Source: Bin87 sp034428455 (GTDB taxonomy: Bacteria; Chloroflexota; Dehalococcoidia; Lucifugimonadales; UBA3495). Taken from it: DNA of 64,000 nucleotides. A model generated the notes under the pieces. That model did not search any database and was not told the DNA's origin. It saw nothing but the letters and a program-made list of their open reading frames with translations. This document shows positions 55,849-63,981 of this stretch, piece after piece. A program made the translations under genes and the position numbers. The DNA lies in contig DAOUHZ010000001.1 of assembly GCA_034428455.1 (NCBI GenBank), forward strand, positions 1 through 64,000, in the 5' to 3' direction. Each line of letters begins with the position of its first letter. The first letter of the stretch is position 1.

Positions 55849-56277
55849 TCAACAAATGCGAGGCGAAGGCGCGTCTATTATCCGGTCGTCGGGTGCTCCA
55901 GGCGGACTGTGCCCGCGGACCCAGCTGGCTTCTGCCATGAGGCGTTGCTTCGCTCGTCGCCGAATCGTCTTGGCGCCGGTGATATCGCAGTGCCCCGGTC
56001 CGCCGGATGCGGGGGTTTCGAGAACGTCCATGCCGGCTTCTCTGATGCTGGCAACTGAGAGGACGTAGAGGTAGTCTCCTGCGCCTTCGTTCATGACTTC
56101 GTTGGGGTCAGCGTCGCCTACCAGGCGACACGAGGCGTATCCGTCTCCTGGGCCCATGTCCAGATGGCTGCTGGGAGGTCTCGGAATCCCCATGGAGGGA
56201 TCGTGCGTCAATTGTGCCGCGCCTATCCGTCTCATTACCAGCCGGTCGTGTCCGGCGGGTTGGCGCTGTCCCGTCAT
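55849..56277 (-). CDS. Conserved-looking hypothetical protein, second of a coupled pair
   Basis: 142 residues. Visible features: MRRIGAAQLTHDPSMG, GAGDYLYVLSVASIREAGMD, then ETPASGGPGHCDITGAKT, a basic stretch RRRAKQRL, and a Trp-containing AEASWV. The start overlaps the preceding stop as ATGA. I recall similar bicistronic pairs of unknown function in Chloroflexota, but no family name can be assigned. The regular spacing of Gly/Pro and basic residues argues for a real protein. Confidence 0.65.
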   Translation of the reverse strand: MTGQRQPAGHDRLVMRRIGAAQLTHDPSMGIPRPPSSHLDMGPGDGYASCRLVGDADPNEVMNEGAGDYLYVLSVASIREAGMDVLETPASGGPGHCDITGAKTIRRRAKQRLMAEASWVRGHSPPGAPDDRIIDAPSPRIC

Positions 56278-56798
56278 AGGCCGAGTTCTGCGGCTGTGTC
56301 GGCCAGTGCTTTGGCCCAGCGGCGGAGGAGCTCCTCGTTACCGGAGACGTCGCCCTCGTCGTCCAGGTCTTGTTGTCCCCTCTCGTCGCCATAGCAGTAT
56401 TGGGCGGGCTGGCCCGGTCGGGTTTCGATCTCCAGGGTAAGGTCTCCCAGGAGCCAGGTTGCCATGGCGCCGCCGTCCCAGTTCGGGGTAATGTTCGGCG
56501 CCAGGGCGTGTTCGGGCAGGACATCGAGGAGGATTAGCAGCAGTTCCGCCACGGCGGCGGCGTCCAGAGGCTGTGGCTTTTCTGACGTCCAGTCAGGGTC
56601 ATCCCAGGGTAGGGCACACAGCTCCATGACAGTTCCTTCGAACCAATCGCCTGGGATCCTTCCGGCCTCCGGTCTGACGTGGGTCGCGTCGAAAGTGGAG
56701 GGGAGTGATCTTGAGATGAGGGCTTTCAGCAGTTTGGGAAGCCACTGGAGGGCCGTGTAGTCTGTTGGTTCTTGCCCTATGGTGGGGTTTGCGGCCAT
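56274..56798 (-). CDS. Conserved-looking hypothetical protein, first of a coupled pair
   Basis: 174 residues. Features: LPWDDPDWTSEKPQPLDAAA then AELLLILLDVLPEHALAPNI, TPNWDGGAMATWLLGDLTLE with a W-D-G-G motif, IETRPGQPAQYCYGDERG, and a C-terminal helix LLRRWAKALADTAAEL. AGGAG is 8 nt before the ATG at 56798. ATGA overlap with the downstream gene indicates a functional pair. Mostly acidic. No family recognised; an immunity or regulatory module is conceivable but unsupported. Confidence 0.7.
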   Translation of the reverse strand: MAANPTIGQEPTDYTALQWLPKLLKALISRSLPSTFDATHVRPEAGRIPGDWFEGTVMELCALPWDDPDWTSEKPQPLDAAAVAELLLILLDVLPEHALAPNITPNWDGGAMATWLLGDLTLEIETRPGQPAQYCYGDERGQQDLDDEGDVSGNEELLRRWAKALADTAAELGL

Positions 56799-57242
56799 AT
56801 TGCTGCTCCTGCAGTGGCAAATTGCACGGTGCGTTGTGGGCCGTCAAATTGCCGTGCTCGCGCGGTTGGCGTGGATGGAGAATCTGGCGCGGCGCGTATC
56901 CCTGCCTTTGGGGGATACTGACTGGGACTCGAAGCCGACGGGCAGCGGACGTGTCCATCCCGCGCGTGCGGGCTTGAACGCCGGTAATGAATGCCTCGAT
57001 TGTATCTTGGGCTGCGTTCATGGCCTTGCGGTCTTCCGAGCTGTCGGGCGGTCGTACCTCGTTGTCCTGCATGCGTCTCGGTACGACGGCGCCGACTGCG
57101 AAAATCGTCGGCTCATTGGATGATCTGCGAAACTGTCACGTCACAATCAGAGTGGCGAAATTTCCTCGAACTCATGACGTGTTTGACCAGGACGGGTCGC
57201 TGAATATGTTCCGCTAACTGCTTTGACTCACGGAGGCCAACT
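56799..57242. other. Intergenic region, no supported gene
   Basis: 444 bp. Open frames exist on both strands but lack ribosome-binding sites and recognisable sequence. At 57150-57178 lies GAGTGGCGAAATTTCCTCG followed by AACTCATGACG; a near-identical block occurs upstream of rplY. The region probably holds the promoters of the flanking divergent genes. Confidence 0.4.
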
Positions 57243-57443
57243 ATGGACGTGCAAATCCGGGACTCTGAAGCGTTGCGGAGAGTGACACCGCCCATGCTGT
57301 GCGCTTATCTCAAGGCCCACAAGTGGGTTCACGAGCAAACCTGGCGTAATTGGATCATGGTATGGTCGCGCAAGCAGGATGAACTGACACATGAGATCCT
57401 GGTACCGCTGCGGCATAACTCCGATAGGTCTGAGATGATGTGA
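57243..57443 (+). pseudogene. Truncated hypothetical gene (5' part only)
   Basis: 66 codons starting MDVQIRDSEALRRVTPPMLC; then AYLKAHKWVHEQTWRNWIMV and EILVPLRHNSDR. CGGAGG is 7 nt before the ATG, so the start is good. The pattern (Y-L-x-x-x-x-W, then V-W-x-R, then V-P-L) resembles the beginning of longer uncharacterised proteins of ~250 residues in my memory. It ends abruptly at 57443 where a truncated gene on the opposite strand also ends, so a rearrangement probably removed the rest. Confidence 0.55.
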
Positions 57444-57883
57444 TGGGCTGCTGCGTCAGGATAGATCCAGCCATTCCCAACTGTCGGATGCGGCGCGAAC
57501 CGGCGCGCGTACATCGAGGCGGCGATAAACGGCGGCTCCGCGCTAATTTTCGGGATAAATTTGGCGGCGGCGATAGTTCCAGCGCAGCTGACTGCCATTT
57601 CGTCATCCTGCTCTTTGGGAATAGTGGCGCGGACTGGCTTGAACCATTCCACCTGCACTCGGTCAGACAGTTTCACCACCAGAGGCCAGCGGTCATAATC
57701 ACCCTGCGGCGCCGGTTCCCAAGGGTCATGCGGACTGATCGAAACTACGCCACTGGCGGTGTCCAGCAAACCATGCTCCCCGGAGCTTACTTCCTGCAAT
57801 AGCGCCACATCCGCGTCCATCTCCAGCAATTCCCGCACCGCCTGATGCCTCCTGTCGATGTTCCAGCAAACTACCTTTATCAT
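57329..57883 (-). pseudogene. Truncated endonuclease/exonuclease/phosphatase-family gene
   Basis: MIKVVCWNIDRRHQAVRELL and DADVALLQEV form the N-terminal metal-binding strand-helix of the EEP superfamily. Homology-like sequence continues to GWIYPDAAAHHIISDLS near 57420, where family proteins normally continue with a second half including a GDLN motif; here the frame wanders to a stop at 57329 inside the opposite gene. The start overlaps the hydroxyacid dehydrogenase stop as ATGA. Likely inactive. Confidence 0.7.
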
Positions 57884-58860
57884 GGGGTTGCCTCCGCGTT
57901 GGCGCAGGCTTCCATCGGTTCACCCTTGAGGCCGGCCACCAGGTTGCGCGCGGCCAGCTTCATGGTGTTGAGGCGGGTGGGCAAGGCCGCGCTGCCGATG
58001 TGAGGCGTGATGACCAGGTTGTCCAGGGTCAGCAGCGGGTCGTCCGGCGAGATTGGTTCCGGGGAGGTCACGTCCAGGGCGGCGCGGGCGATCTGCCCGT
58101 CGCGCAGCGCCTCGTAAAGCGCCGTCGGGTCGACCACCGGCCCGCGCGACACGTTGATCAGAATGGCCGAGGGTTTCATCAGCGCCAGTTGCGGCCCGCT
58201 GATTAGATGGTGGGTTTGCGGCGTCAGGGGCACGCTGAGCACCACGAAATCCGCCTGCCCCAGGAGGTCGGGGAACTCGGCGTAACGCAGGCCGTATTGG
58301 GCCTCCACGTCGGGGTAACGAGTCCGCGAGTGGTACACGATATCCATGTCGAACCCGCGGGCCCGCTTGGCGATCTCCCGGCCGATCTGCCCCAATCCCA
58401 CGATGCCCAGGCAGGCTTCGTGAACGTCCTGCCCCAGCCAGTGGGTCGGGTGAAACTGGATCTGCCAGCCGCCGCCGCGCAGCCAGCGCTCGCTCTCGGA
58501 CGTGCGCCGGGCCGCGCCCAGCAGCAGGGCCATGGCCAGGTCGGCGGTGGACTTGGCCAGCACGCCGGGCGTGTAGCCGACCGGGATGCCGCGTCGCGTC
58601 GCCTCGGCGACGTCCACGTTGTCCAGGCCCACCGCCAGCTGGCTGATCACCCGCAGGTTGGGCGCGGCGTCCAGCAGGTCGGCGTCCACCCGGTCCATGA
58701 TGGTGGTCAGGATTCCGTCGGAGTCGCCGGCCTGCCGGCGCAACTCCTCCACGGGCGGCGGCGTTTCCTCCGGCCATACGATCACGTCGGCAACCTCCCG
58801 GATGATGTCCAAAGCCTCGGGAAGCAGGGTGCGGGTAACGAATGCGCGAGGGGTCGACAT
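57880..58860 (-). CDS. D-isomer-specific 2-hydroxyacid dehydrogenase (glyoxylate/hydroxypyruvate reductase-like)
   Basis: 326 residues. NAD motif GIVGLGQIGREIAKRARGF, catalytic Arg in INVSRGPVVDPTAL, Glu in LDVTSPEPISPDDPLL, and His in PHIGSAALPTR. Substrate-binding start region reads SQLAVGLDNVDV. Expected to reduce a 2-oxoacid such as glyoxylate or hydroxypyruvate with NAD(P)H; exact substrate not readable. ATG 58860 with GGTGAG upstream. The truncated EEP gene overlaps its stop. Confidence 0.92.
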   Translation of the reverse strand: MSTPRAFVTRTLLPEALDIIREVADVIVWPEETPPPVEELRRQAGDSDGILTTIMDRVDADLLDAAPNLRVISQLAVGLDNVDVAEATRRGIPVGYTPGVLAKSTADLAMALLLGAARRTSESERWLRGGGWQIQFHPTHWLGQDVHEACLGIVGLGQIGREIAKRARGFDMDIVYHSRTRYPDVEAQYGLRYAEFPDLLGQADFVVLSVPLTPQTHHLISGPQLALMKPSAILINVSRGPVVDPTALYEALRDGQIARAALDVTSPEPISPDDPLLTLDNLVITPHIGSAALPTRLNTMKLAARNLVAGLKGEPMEACANAEATP

Positions 58861-58981
58861 GGCAACTCACCGCCAAATGTAATAGCGACGCCTGCATTGG
58901 ACGCCGTGCTGCAAATTGTAGTATCGCAGAGTGTCAGTTGCCAGTGTTACGCCCGGATGGTTTGGCCGGATGTTCCACAAA

Positions 58982-59013
58982 TAAGACGAGGCCGCCGCAT
59001 TGCTGCGACGGCC
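58982..59013 (-). terminator. Terminator of the small gene at 59074-59376
   Basis: On the minus strand GGCCGTCGCA / TGCGGCGGCC forms a 10-bp stem with one G-U pair, followed by TCGTCTTAT. The wobble pair exists only in minus-strand RNA, which supports this orientation. Confidence 0.65.
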
Positions 59014-59073
59014 CTTGCGAAATGTCGGGCGGCGCGGAGAGAGACGCGCTGCCCGGTGGTCAGTGTCGGTTGA

Positions 59074-59376
59074 TTAGACCATCTTGGTGAAACCGTCGCG
59101 GTAGCCGCGGGTCTCGGCGATCTCGCGCTCCAGGCGGGCGCGCTCGGTCATTGGCGGGCCGGCCACGACGTTCCACAGGCGGACGAAGGTAGCAGCAATG
59201 ACCGTGTGCAGCAGTGGTTTGCGGGACGAATCCCACTCCTTGAGCAGTTCGGCGGGGGTTTCCGGGATGCGAGAAACGTCAACAGCAGCGGCCGGCGCAG
59301 TGGTAGCGGCAGGGGCGGCGGCGTTTTCGGCAACCGCGGCGTTGGCTTCGTTTTCGGGTTTCAGTGCGGTAACCAT
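59074..59376 (-). CDS. Small hypothetical protein, Ala-rich N-terminus and conserved-looking C-terminus
   Basis: 100 residues. The first ~35 are an Ala/Pro/Glu-rich linker; the rest reads ETPAELLKEWDSSRKPLLHT, VIAATFVRLWNVVAGPPMTE and RARLEREIAETRGYRDG. GGAGG is 5 nt before the ATG at 59376. A terminator hairpin follows the stop. No family recognised. The low-complexity N-terminus followed by a Trp/Arg-rich unit suggests a tether plus a binding domain (inference). Confidence 0.7.
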   Translation of the reverse strand: MVTALKPENEANAAVAENAAAPAATTAPAAAVDVSRIPETPAELLKEWDSSRKPLLHTVIAATFVRLWNVVAGPPMTERARLEREIAETRGYRDGFTKMV

Positions 59377-59493
59377 TTGTTCCTCCAAGGCTGATATTGC
59401 AAGCCTGTGATCATTTGAAATTATGATACCGAGCTCACAACATTCCGTCAACGGATATTATGGGATAATCAATATCCATGCTAGAAATGATAA

Positions 59494-59514
59494 GGGCGGG
59501 TTCACAACCCGCCC
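59494..59514 (-). terminator. Terminator of the FAD-oxidase gene
   Basis: GGGCGGGTT / AACCCGCCC, a perfect 9-bp stem with a 3-nt loop, followed on the minus strand by TTATCATTT. It lies 33 nt after the stop codon of the gene at 59548. Confidence 0.7.
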
Positions 59515-59547
59515 TCAGCCATGACCTCGCCCCCGCCGTCGGCTGCG

Positions 59548-61005
59548 TTACAGCGTCAATTTCCCCGGATTCATGATGCCCGCCGGATCCAGCGCCCGCT
59601 TGATATCCAGCAGGGCATCCCGGCTCACGCCCAGCTCTCGACCCAGCAAGTGGTGCAACTTGATGCCGACGCCGTGGCAGTACTCCATGATCCCGCCCAT
59701 GTCCTGGGCCAGCGTGAGCACCTCGTCCACCCCGACGGCCAGGTTGGCCCGCACCTCGGGATCGTAGCCGTCCCGACCGAACACCCGCCGGTCACCGTCG
59801 GGCACCACCAGCATCGAGAAGAACTCCGGTCGGCTCCACAGGCAGTATTCCACCACCTTGATCTTCCGGGCCGCCAGCATCCGGTCAGCGCGCCGCCGGT
59901 ACTCCAGCACCCGGTCGGCGGGCAGGCTCATGTGCAGGTAGTCAAAAGTGCGCCCCCATTGCCGCTGCCAGCGTTCTTCGCGCGGGCGTCCCAATGCCGT
60001 CTCACGATAGTTCAATGCCGAGTCATGGCGGTGTTTCCAGTAGGATAGCGTCGGCTCCGGGCCCACGTTCCATCCGCCGGCCGTGTCACACACCGTCATG
60101 GTGCGGCGCAGCGCAGCGTCCACGCCTTCCCGGTAGCCTTCGAAGAGCAGGTGCAGCAGCACGCCCTCGCTGTCCTCGGTCAGGTCCAGGAGCGCAGGGC
60201 GGATACCCAGGGCTCCCATCTCCGTTACCGCCGCGAAACCGGCGTCGAAATCGGCGAACTCCATGGTCGCGTATTCGGCCGCCTCGGGTTGGCGGAACAC
60301 GCGCAGGGTAGCCCGGGTAATCACGCCAAAGACGCCCTCGCTGCCGATGAAAAGGTGGTTCAGATCGGGACCAGAGGACTGCTTGGGCACGGGCCGCGTG
60401 TTGATGATGCGTCCATCGGGAAGGACCACTTCCAGCGCCACCACCTGATCGCCCATGGGGCCAAAAGCGGCGGCGCGGTAGCCCACCCCATTGGTTGAGA
60501 TGGTGCCGGCCACACTGGCGATGGGAACACTGTACGGGTCGTGCCCGGGCATGAGCCCGTGGGGTTCCAGCGCGTCGTACAGGTCTTGCAGGATCAACCC
60601 CGCCTCGACCTCGGCCGTTTGCGACACCGGATCGATGCTGATCACGCGGTTGAGCCGGCCCAGGTCCAGGATGATCCCGCCGCGCACGGGCAGGATCCCG
60701 CCCATGACGCCCGTGCCTCCGCCGTATGGGATCAGGGGACTGCCGGCGCGCTGGGCCAGCGTGACGATCTGAGAAACCTGGTCGGTGTCCGCCGGCCGCA
60801 CGATAACGTCGGCCAGACGGTCAAAAGCGGCGTCGGCGTAATAAGCGCGATACGGGGTCAGCGCGTCGGCCGAATAGCGGTCAAGCTCGGCCGCCCCGGT
60901 AAGAACGTGCTCGGAGCCGGCGATTTGACGCAGACAGCCGGCAACCTGCTGCCAGTCGACGGGATGAGAGGATTGCGGGCTGTCGGGCACGCGGGGAACG
61001 GTCAC
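59548..61005 (-). CDS. FAD-binding oxidase/dehydrogenase (GlcD/VAO family)
   Basis: 485 residues. VAO-type FAD domain: VRPADTDQVSQIVTLAQRAG, PLIPYGGGTGVMGGILPVRG, GHDPYSVPIASVAGTISTNG, then FIGSEGVFGVITRATLRVF. The C-terminal MEYCHGVGIKLHHLL and LDIKRALDPAGIMNPGKL end is that of glycolate/lactate dehydrogenases and alkyl-DHAP synthase relatives. No GlcE or GlcF partner is adjacent. The GTG start overlaps the preceding stop codon as GTGA, so it is coupled to the coiled-coil gene. A 2-hydroxyacid is the likely substrate. Confidence 0.9.
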   Translation of the reverse strand: MTVPRVPDSPQSSHPVDWQQVAGCLRQIAGSEHVLTGAAELDRYSADALTPYRAYYADAAFDRLADVIVRPADTDQVSQIVTLAQRAGSPLIPYGGGTGVMGGILPVRGGIILDLGRLNRVISIDPVSQTAEVEAGLILQDLYDALEPHGLMPGHDPYSVPIASVAGTISTNGVGYRAAAFGPMGDQVVALEVVLPDGRIINTRPVPKQSSGPDLNHLFIGSEGVFGVITRATLRVFRQPEAAEYATMEFADFDAGFAAVTEMGALGIRPALLDLTEDSEGVLLHLLFEGYREGVDAALRRTMTVCDTAGGWNVGPEPTLSYWKHRHDSALNYRETALGRPREERWQRQWGRTFDYLHMSLPADRVLEYRRRADRMLAARKIKVVEYCLWSRPEFFSMLVVPDGDRRVFGRDGYDPEVRANLAVGVDEVLTLAQDMGGIMEYCHGVGIKLHHLLGRELGVSRDALLDIKRALDPAGIMNPGKLTL

Positions 61006-61508
61006 AGCGGGTTGCGGAACATGGCCTGGCCGGTTTCGTCATGGTTGTGGTTAGCCAACGTCACCAGGAGCTGCTCGTGGTTGCGCCGCATGTCTTCACG
61101 CATTTCGCGCATCTCGGCCCGCATCTCCTCACGCATTTCGCGCATCTCCTCACGCATTTCGCGCATCTCGGCCCGCATCTCCTCACGCAGCTCGCGCATA
61201 TCCTGGCGCATCTCCTCACGCAGCTCGCGCATATCCTGGCGGATCTCCCTCACCTCTTCCCGAGTTTCGCGCAGCTCTTCCTGTGTCGCACGCAAATCCT
61301 GGCGGATCTCCCCCACCTCTTCCCGTGTTTCGCGCACTTCCTGCCGCGTCTCCGTCAAGCTCTCTTCCAGCCGGTCAACTCGGTAGGAGAGATGGTCAAC
61401 CCGGCTGCTGAGCTTCCAGATGTACCATATCCCACCACCACCCAGGAGAAGCACGGTGAGGGTGAGTCCAGATACGCTGGTTATGGCCGTGATGGTTGCT
61501 AAATCCAT
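61002..61508 (-). CDS. Membrane-anchored coiled-coil protein, paralogue of the one at 50434-50883
   Basis: 168 residues: a membrane helix (ITSVSGLTLTVLLLGGGGIWYIW), then a ~95-residue coiled coil built on REEMR-x-x-MRE repeats of 7 and 11 residues, then RRNHEQLLVTLANHNH, a spacer and GQAMF at the C-terminus. The DNA of the coiled coil is a run of near-identical units (61090-61280), so length probably varies by slippage. GAGGTGA lies 7 nt before the ATG. It sits between cysS and the FAD oxidase. Confidence 0.85.
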   Translation of the reverse strand: MDLATITAITSVSGLTLTVLLLGGGGIWYIWKLSSRVDHLSYRVDRLEESLTETRQEVRETREEVGEIRQDLRATQEELRETREEVREIRQDMRELREEMRQDMRELREEMRAEMREMREEMREMREEMRAEMREMREDMRRNHEQLLVTLANHNHDETGQAMFRNPL

Positions 61509-61528
61509 GGGAGCTCACCTCAACGGGC

Positions 61529-62899
61529 TTATTGGCCTTGCCGCTGCCACTGGGTGCCCTGGGGGCCGTCTTCCAGGGTCACGCCCTGCTCGGCGAGGCC
61601 GTCCCGGATCTGGTCCGCCAGGGCAAACTGCCGGGCGGCTCGCAGTTCGGTGCGCACCGACACCAGCAGGTCGATGAATGGCGCCGCGGCGAGGCTGTCC
61701 TCCGGAGACGGACGATCCTCAAACGTCAGGCCCAGCACGCCTCCCAGTTCCCGCAGGGCGTCCTGACCGGATCCGATGCTCTGGCCGGCGTCACGGCCGC
61801 GGTTGATGTCCCGGGCCAGGTCAAACAGGGCGGCCACGGCCTGCGGAGTATTGAGGTCGTCGTCCATCGCGGCGGCGAATCTGGCCCGGTGAGTCTCGGC
61901 ATCAACTTCAGGGCCGGATCCGTTGCCCGGAACCAGCGCCCGACGCACCCGTTCCAAGCTCCGCTCCACTGCGGCGGCGCCTTCGTCGCTGTAAGCCAGC
62001 GGACTGCGGTAGTGGCTGCTGAGAAAGTACAGGCGCATGGCGTCGGGGCTGTAGCGTTCCAGGGCTTCCACTACCGACACCAGGTTGCCCAGGGACTTGC
62101 TCATCTTGTCGGAGCCCAGTTGCAGCAGGCCGTTGTGCATCCAGTAGCGGGAGAAGGGCTTAGCGCCGGTGTAGCACTCGCTCTGGGCGATCTCGTTTTC
62201 GTGGTGGGGGAACACCAGGTCCTGGCCGCCGCCGTGGATGTCGAGCTGCTCGCCCAGGTATTCCAGGGACATGGCGGTGCACTCGATGTGCCAGCCGGGC
62301 CGGCCGGGGCCCCACGGGCTATCCCACGAGGGCTCTCCCGGCTTGGCTCCCTTCCACAGGACGAAATCCATGGGATGCTCTTTGTTCTCGTCCACCTGGA
62401 TGCGCGCGCCGGCGATCATGCTGTCCAGGGTGCGGTGGCTGAGCTTGCCGTAGTCGTCCTTGCTGGTCACCCGGAAATAGACGTCGCCGGCGGCGGGATA
62501 GGCATGGCCTCGATCAATCAGGCCGGCGATGGCGTCGATGATCCGCGGAATCTCGCGGGTGGCTCGGGGATATTCAGAGGCGCGCTGGATGTTCAGGGCA
62601 TCCATCGTGTGGAAGTAATCGCCGATGAATTCCTCGACCAGATCGTCCTCGGATACGCCGGACTCCTGCGCTCGCTGGATTATCTTGTCGTCGATATCCG
62701 TGAAGTTCTGGATATGACGAACCTCGTATCCCTTGTGCTCCAGGTACCGCCGCAGGGTATCGAAAACCACGTAGCTGAGCGCGTGCCCCACGTGGGTGGC
62801 GGAATACGGGGTTACCCCGCACACGTACATCTTGACCAGGTTGCCTTCGGAGGGAACGAACTCCTCGACCTGTCCGCTCAGGGTGTTATAGAGCTTCAT
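61529..62899 (-). CDS. cysS: Cysteinyl-tRNA synthetase
   Basis: 456 residues, class I synthetase. HIGH motif as HVGH (36-39), KMSKS intact, zinc ligands C27 and the GWHIECT Cys with HHENEIAQSE, DIDDKIIQRA and the GQDLVFPHHENE region. It charges tRNA-Cys. The gap to ispF upstream is only 51 bp; ispF-cysS is a common bacterial order. Start at 62899 matches the usual N-terminus MKLYNTLSG. Confidence 0.97.
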   Translation of the reverse strand: MKLYNTLSGQVEEFVPSEGNLVKMYVCGVTPYSATHVGHALSYVVFDTLRRYLEHKGYEVRHIQNFTDIDDKIIQRAQESGVSEDDLVEEFIGDYFHTMDALNIQRASEYPRATREIPRIIDAIAGLIDRGHAYPAAGDVYFRVTSKDDYGKLSHRTLDSMIAGARIQVDENKEHPMDFVLWKGAKPGEPSWDSPWGPGRPGWHIECTAMSLEYLGEQLDIHGGGQDLVFPHHENEIAQSECYTGAKPFSRYWMHNGLLQLGSDKMSKSLGNLVSVVEALERYSPDAMRLYFLSSHYRSPLAYSDEGAAAVERSLERVRRALVPGNGSGPEVDAETHRARFAAAMDDDLNTPQAVAALFDLARDINRGRDAGQSIGSGQDALRELGGVLGLTFEDRPSPEDSLAAAPFIDLLVSVRTELRAARQFALADQIRDGLAEQGVTLEDGPQGTQWQRQGQ

Positions 62900-62950
62900 G
62901 CTGAACCGGATGAACGACGGCGCTTGCGGCCTTGTTGATAACGCGCGGTG

Positions 62951-63430
62951 TCAGGATCGCCACAGCAACGCCACGGCAACGGCCGCGATCCCCTCTTCCC
63001 GCCCGGTGAATCCCAAGTAATCGGTGGTGGTGGCTTTGACGCTGATCTGCGATTGCTCGACCGAAAGCGCGGTGGCGATGTTCTGGCGCATCAGCGGCAC
63101 ATGGGGTGACAGCCGGGGACGTTGCGCCAGCATTGTAGCATCAACGTTGGCGATGCACCAACCGCCCTCCGCCAATACGCCAGCCGTGCGCTCCAGCAGT
63201 ATCAGGCTGCTGATTCCCGCCAGGGTCGGGTCTCCGGGAGGAAAGTGCGCGCCAATGTCGCCGGCGCTGGCGGCGCCCAGCAGGGCGTCGATCACGGCGT
63301 GGCTGAGCGCGTCGCCGTCGCTGTGGCCGGCCAGGCCCGTGGGATGCGGAATCGACACGCCCCCGAGCACCAGCGCGCGCCCGGCGGCGAGGGCATGGGC
63401 GTCGGCTCCAGTGCCTACTCGATACTGCAC
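62951..63430 (-). CDS. ispF: 2-C-methyl-D-erythritol 2,4-cyclodiphosphate synthase
   Basis: 159-residue MEP-pathway enzyme, trimeric and zinc-dependent. Metal ligands lie in GTGADAHAL (D and H) and in the His of HPTGLAGHSDGDALSHAVIDALLGA; later features are GDIGAHFPPGDP, ANVDATMLAQRP and KATTTDYLGFTGREEGIAA. GTG start at 63430 without a strong ribosome-binding site. Operon-like spacing with the membrane protein upstream (40 bp) and cysS downstream. Confidence 0.96.
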   Translation of the reverse strand: MQYRVGTGADAHALAAGRALVLGGVSIPHPTGLAGHSDGDALSHAVIDALLGAASAGDIGAHFPPGDPTLAGISSLILLERTAGVLAEGGWCIANVDATMLAQRPRLSPHVPLMRQNIATALSVEQSQISVKATTTDYLGFTGREEGIAAVAVALLWRS

Positions 63431-63470
63431 CGAAGCACCCGATGGGCGGGACGCGAGCCGGGTTCCGCGC

Positions 63471-63917
63471 CTACCCTCGCTCGACGGCCTTGAGCGTCCG
63501 GTGCGCCCGCTCGATGTCGTTCAGCGGGCCACCGTAGACGATGATCGGCGCGTAACCGATCACTATCGCCGCCAGAAACGCCAGCAGCGACCCGTGAGCG
63601 ACGAATTCCGCGTTGGTCGGCGCTTCGCCGATCCAAAGATGGCGGAGCAGCATATCGCTCTGGGCCGCGATATAAGCCGGCGCCGGCAAGTCCAATTTGG
63701 CGACCAGGAGCATCACCAACGGGGCGATGCAAATCAACGCCAGGATGGACCAGGTGATGACCCAAATCATGAATGTATTACGCTCGATATTCACTTTCGA
63801 GCGCAAATTTTCCAGCCGATCCGGGGCTACCGCCATGTCCAGCCGGTCAGCGCTCAGCCGCAAGAATTGAGCGTACTCCCCGTAACGGGAGCGACGGTTG
63901 ACGGTGCTGGCAACCAT
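63471..63917 (-). CDS. Two-helix membrane protein, unknown function
   Basis: 148 residues. Two hydrophobic segments (IWVITWSILALICIAPLVMLLV and LLAFLAAIVIGYAPIIVYGG) separated by ~30 residues, with basic N-terminal region and a C-terminal IERAHRTLKAVERG. ATG 63917 has GGAGG 6 nt upstream and is preferred to the longer in-frame start. First gene of a minus-strand run leading to ispF and cysS. No family recognised. Confidence 0.75.
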   Translation of the reverse strand: MVASTVNRRSRYGEYAQFLRLSADRLDMAVAPDRLENLRSKVNIERNTFMIWVITWSILALICIAPLVMLLVAKLDLPAPAYIAAQSDMLLRHLWIGEAPTNAEFVAHGSLLAFLAAIVIGYAPIIVYGGPLNDIERAHRTLKAVERG

Positions 63918-63953
63918 TCTGATCCTCCGCTTGTTGACACCCCTTGTCCAAAC

Positions 63954-63981
63954 GCGCGTGTCTTGTTTCGTGTACACGCGC
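63954..63981. promoter_or_regulatory. Inverted repeat upstream of the membrane protein-ispF run
   Basis: GCGCGTGT / ACACGCGC (63954-63961, 63974-63981) with a 12-nt spacer, 37 bp upstream of the start codon on the minus strand. An operator or the terminator of a gene outside the window; undecided. Confidence 0.45.

Noticed and set aside
56599..57072. 157-codon minus-strand frame starting MQDNEVRPPDSSEDRKAM
   Set aside because: Overlaps the start of the well-supported gene at 56274-56798 in another frame and is rich in Arg/Pro/His, typical of spurious frames in this genome.
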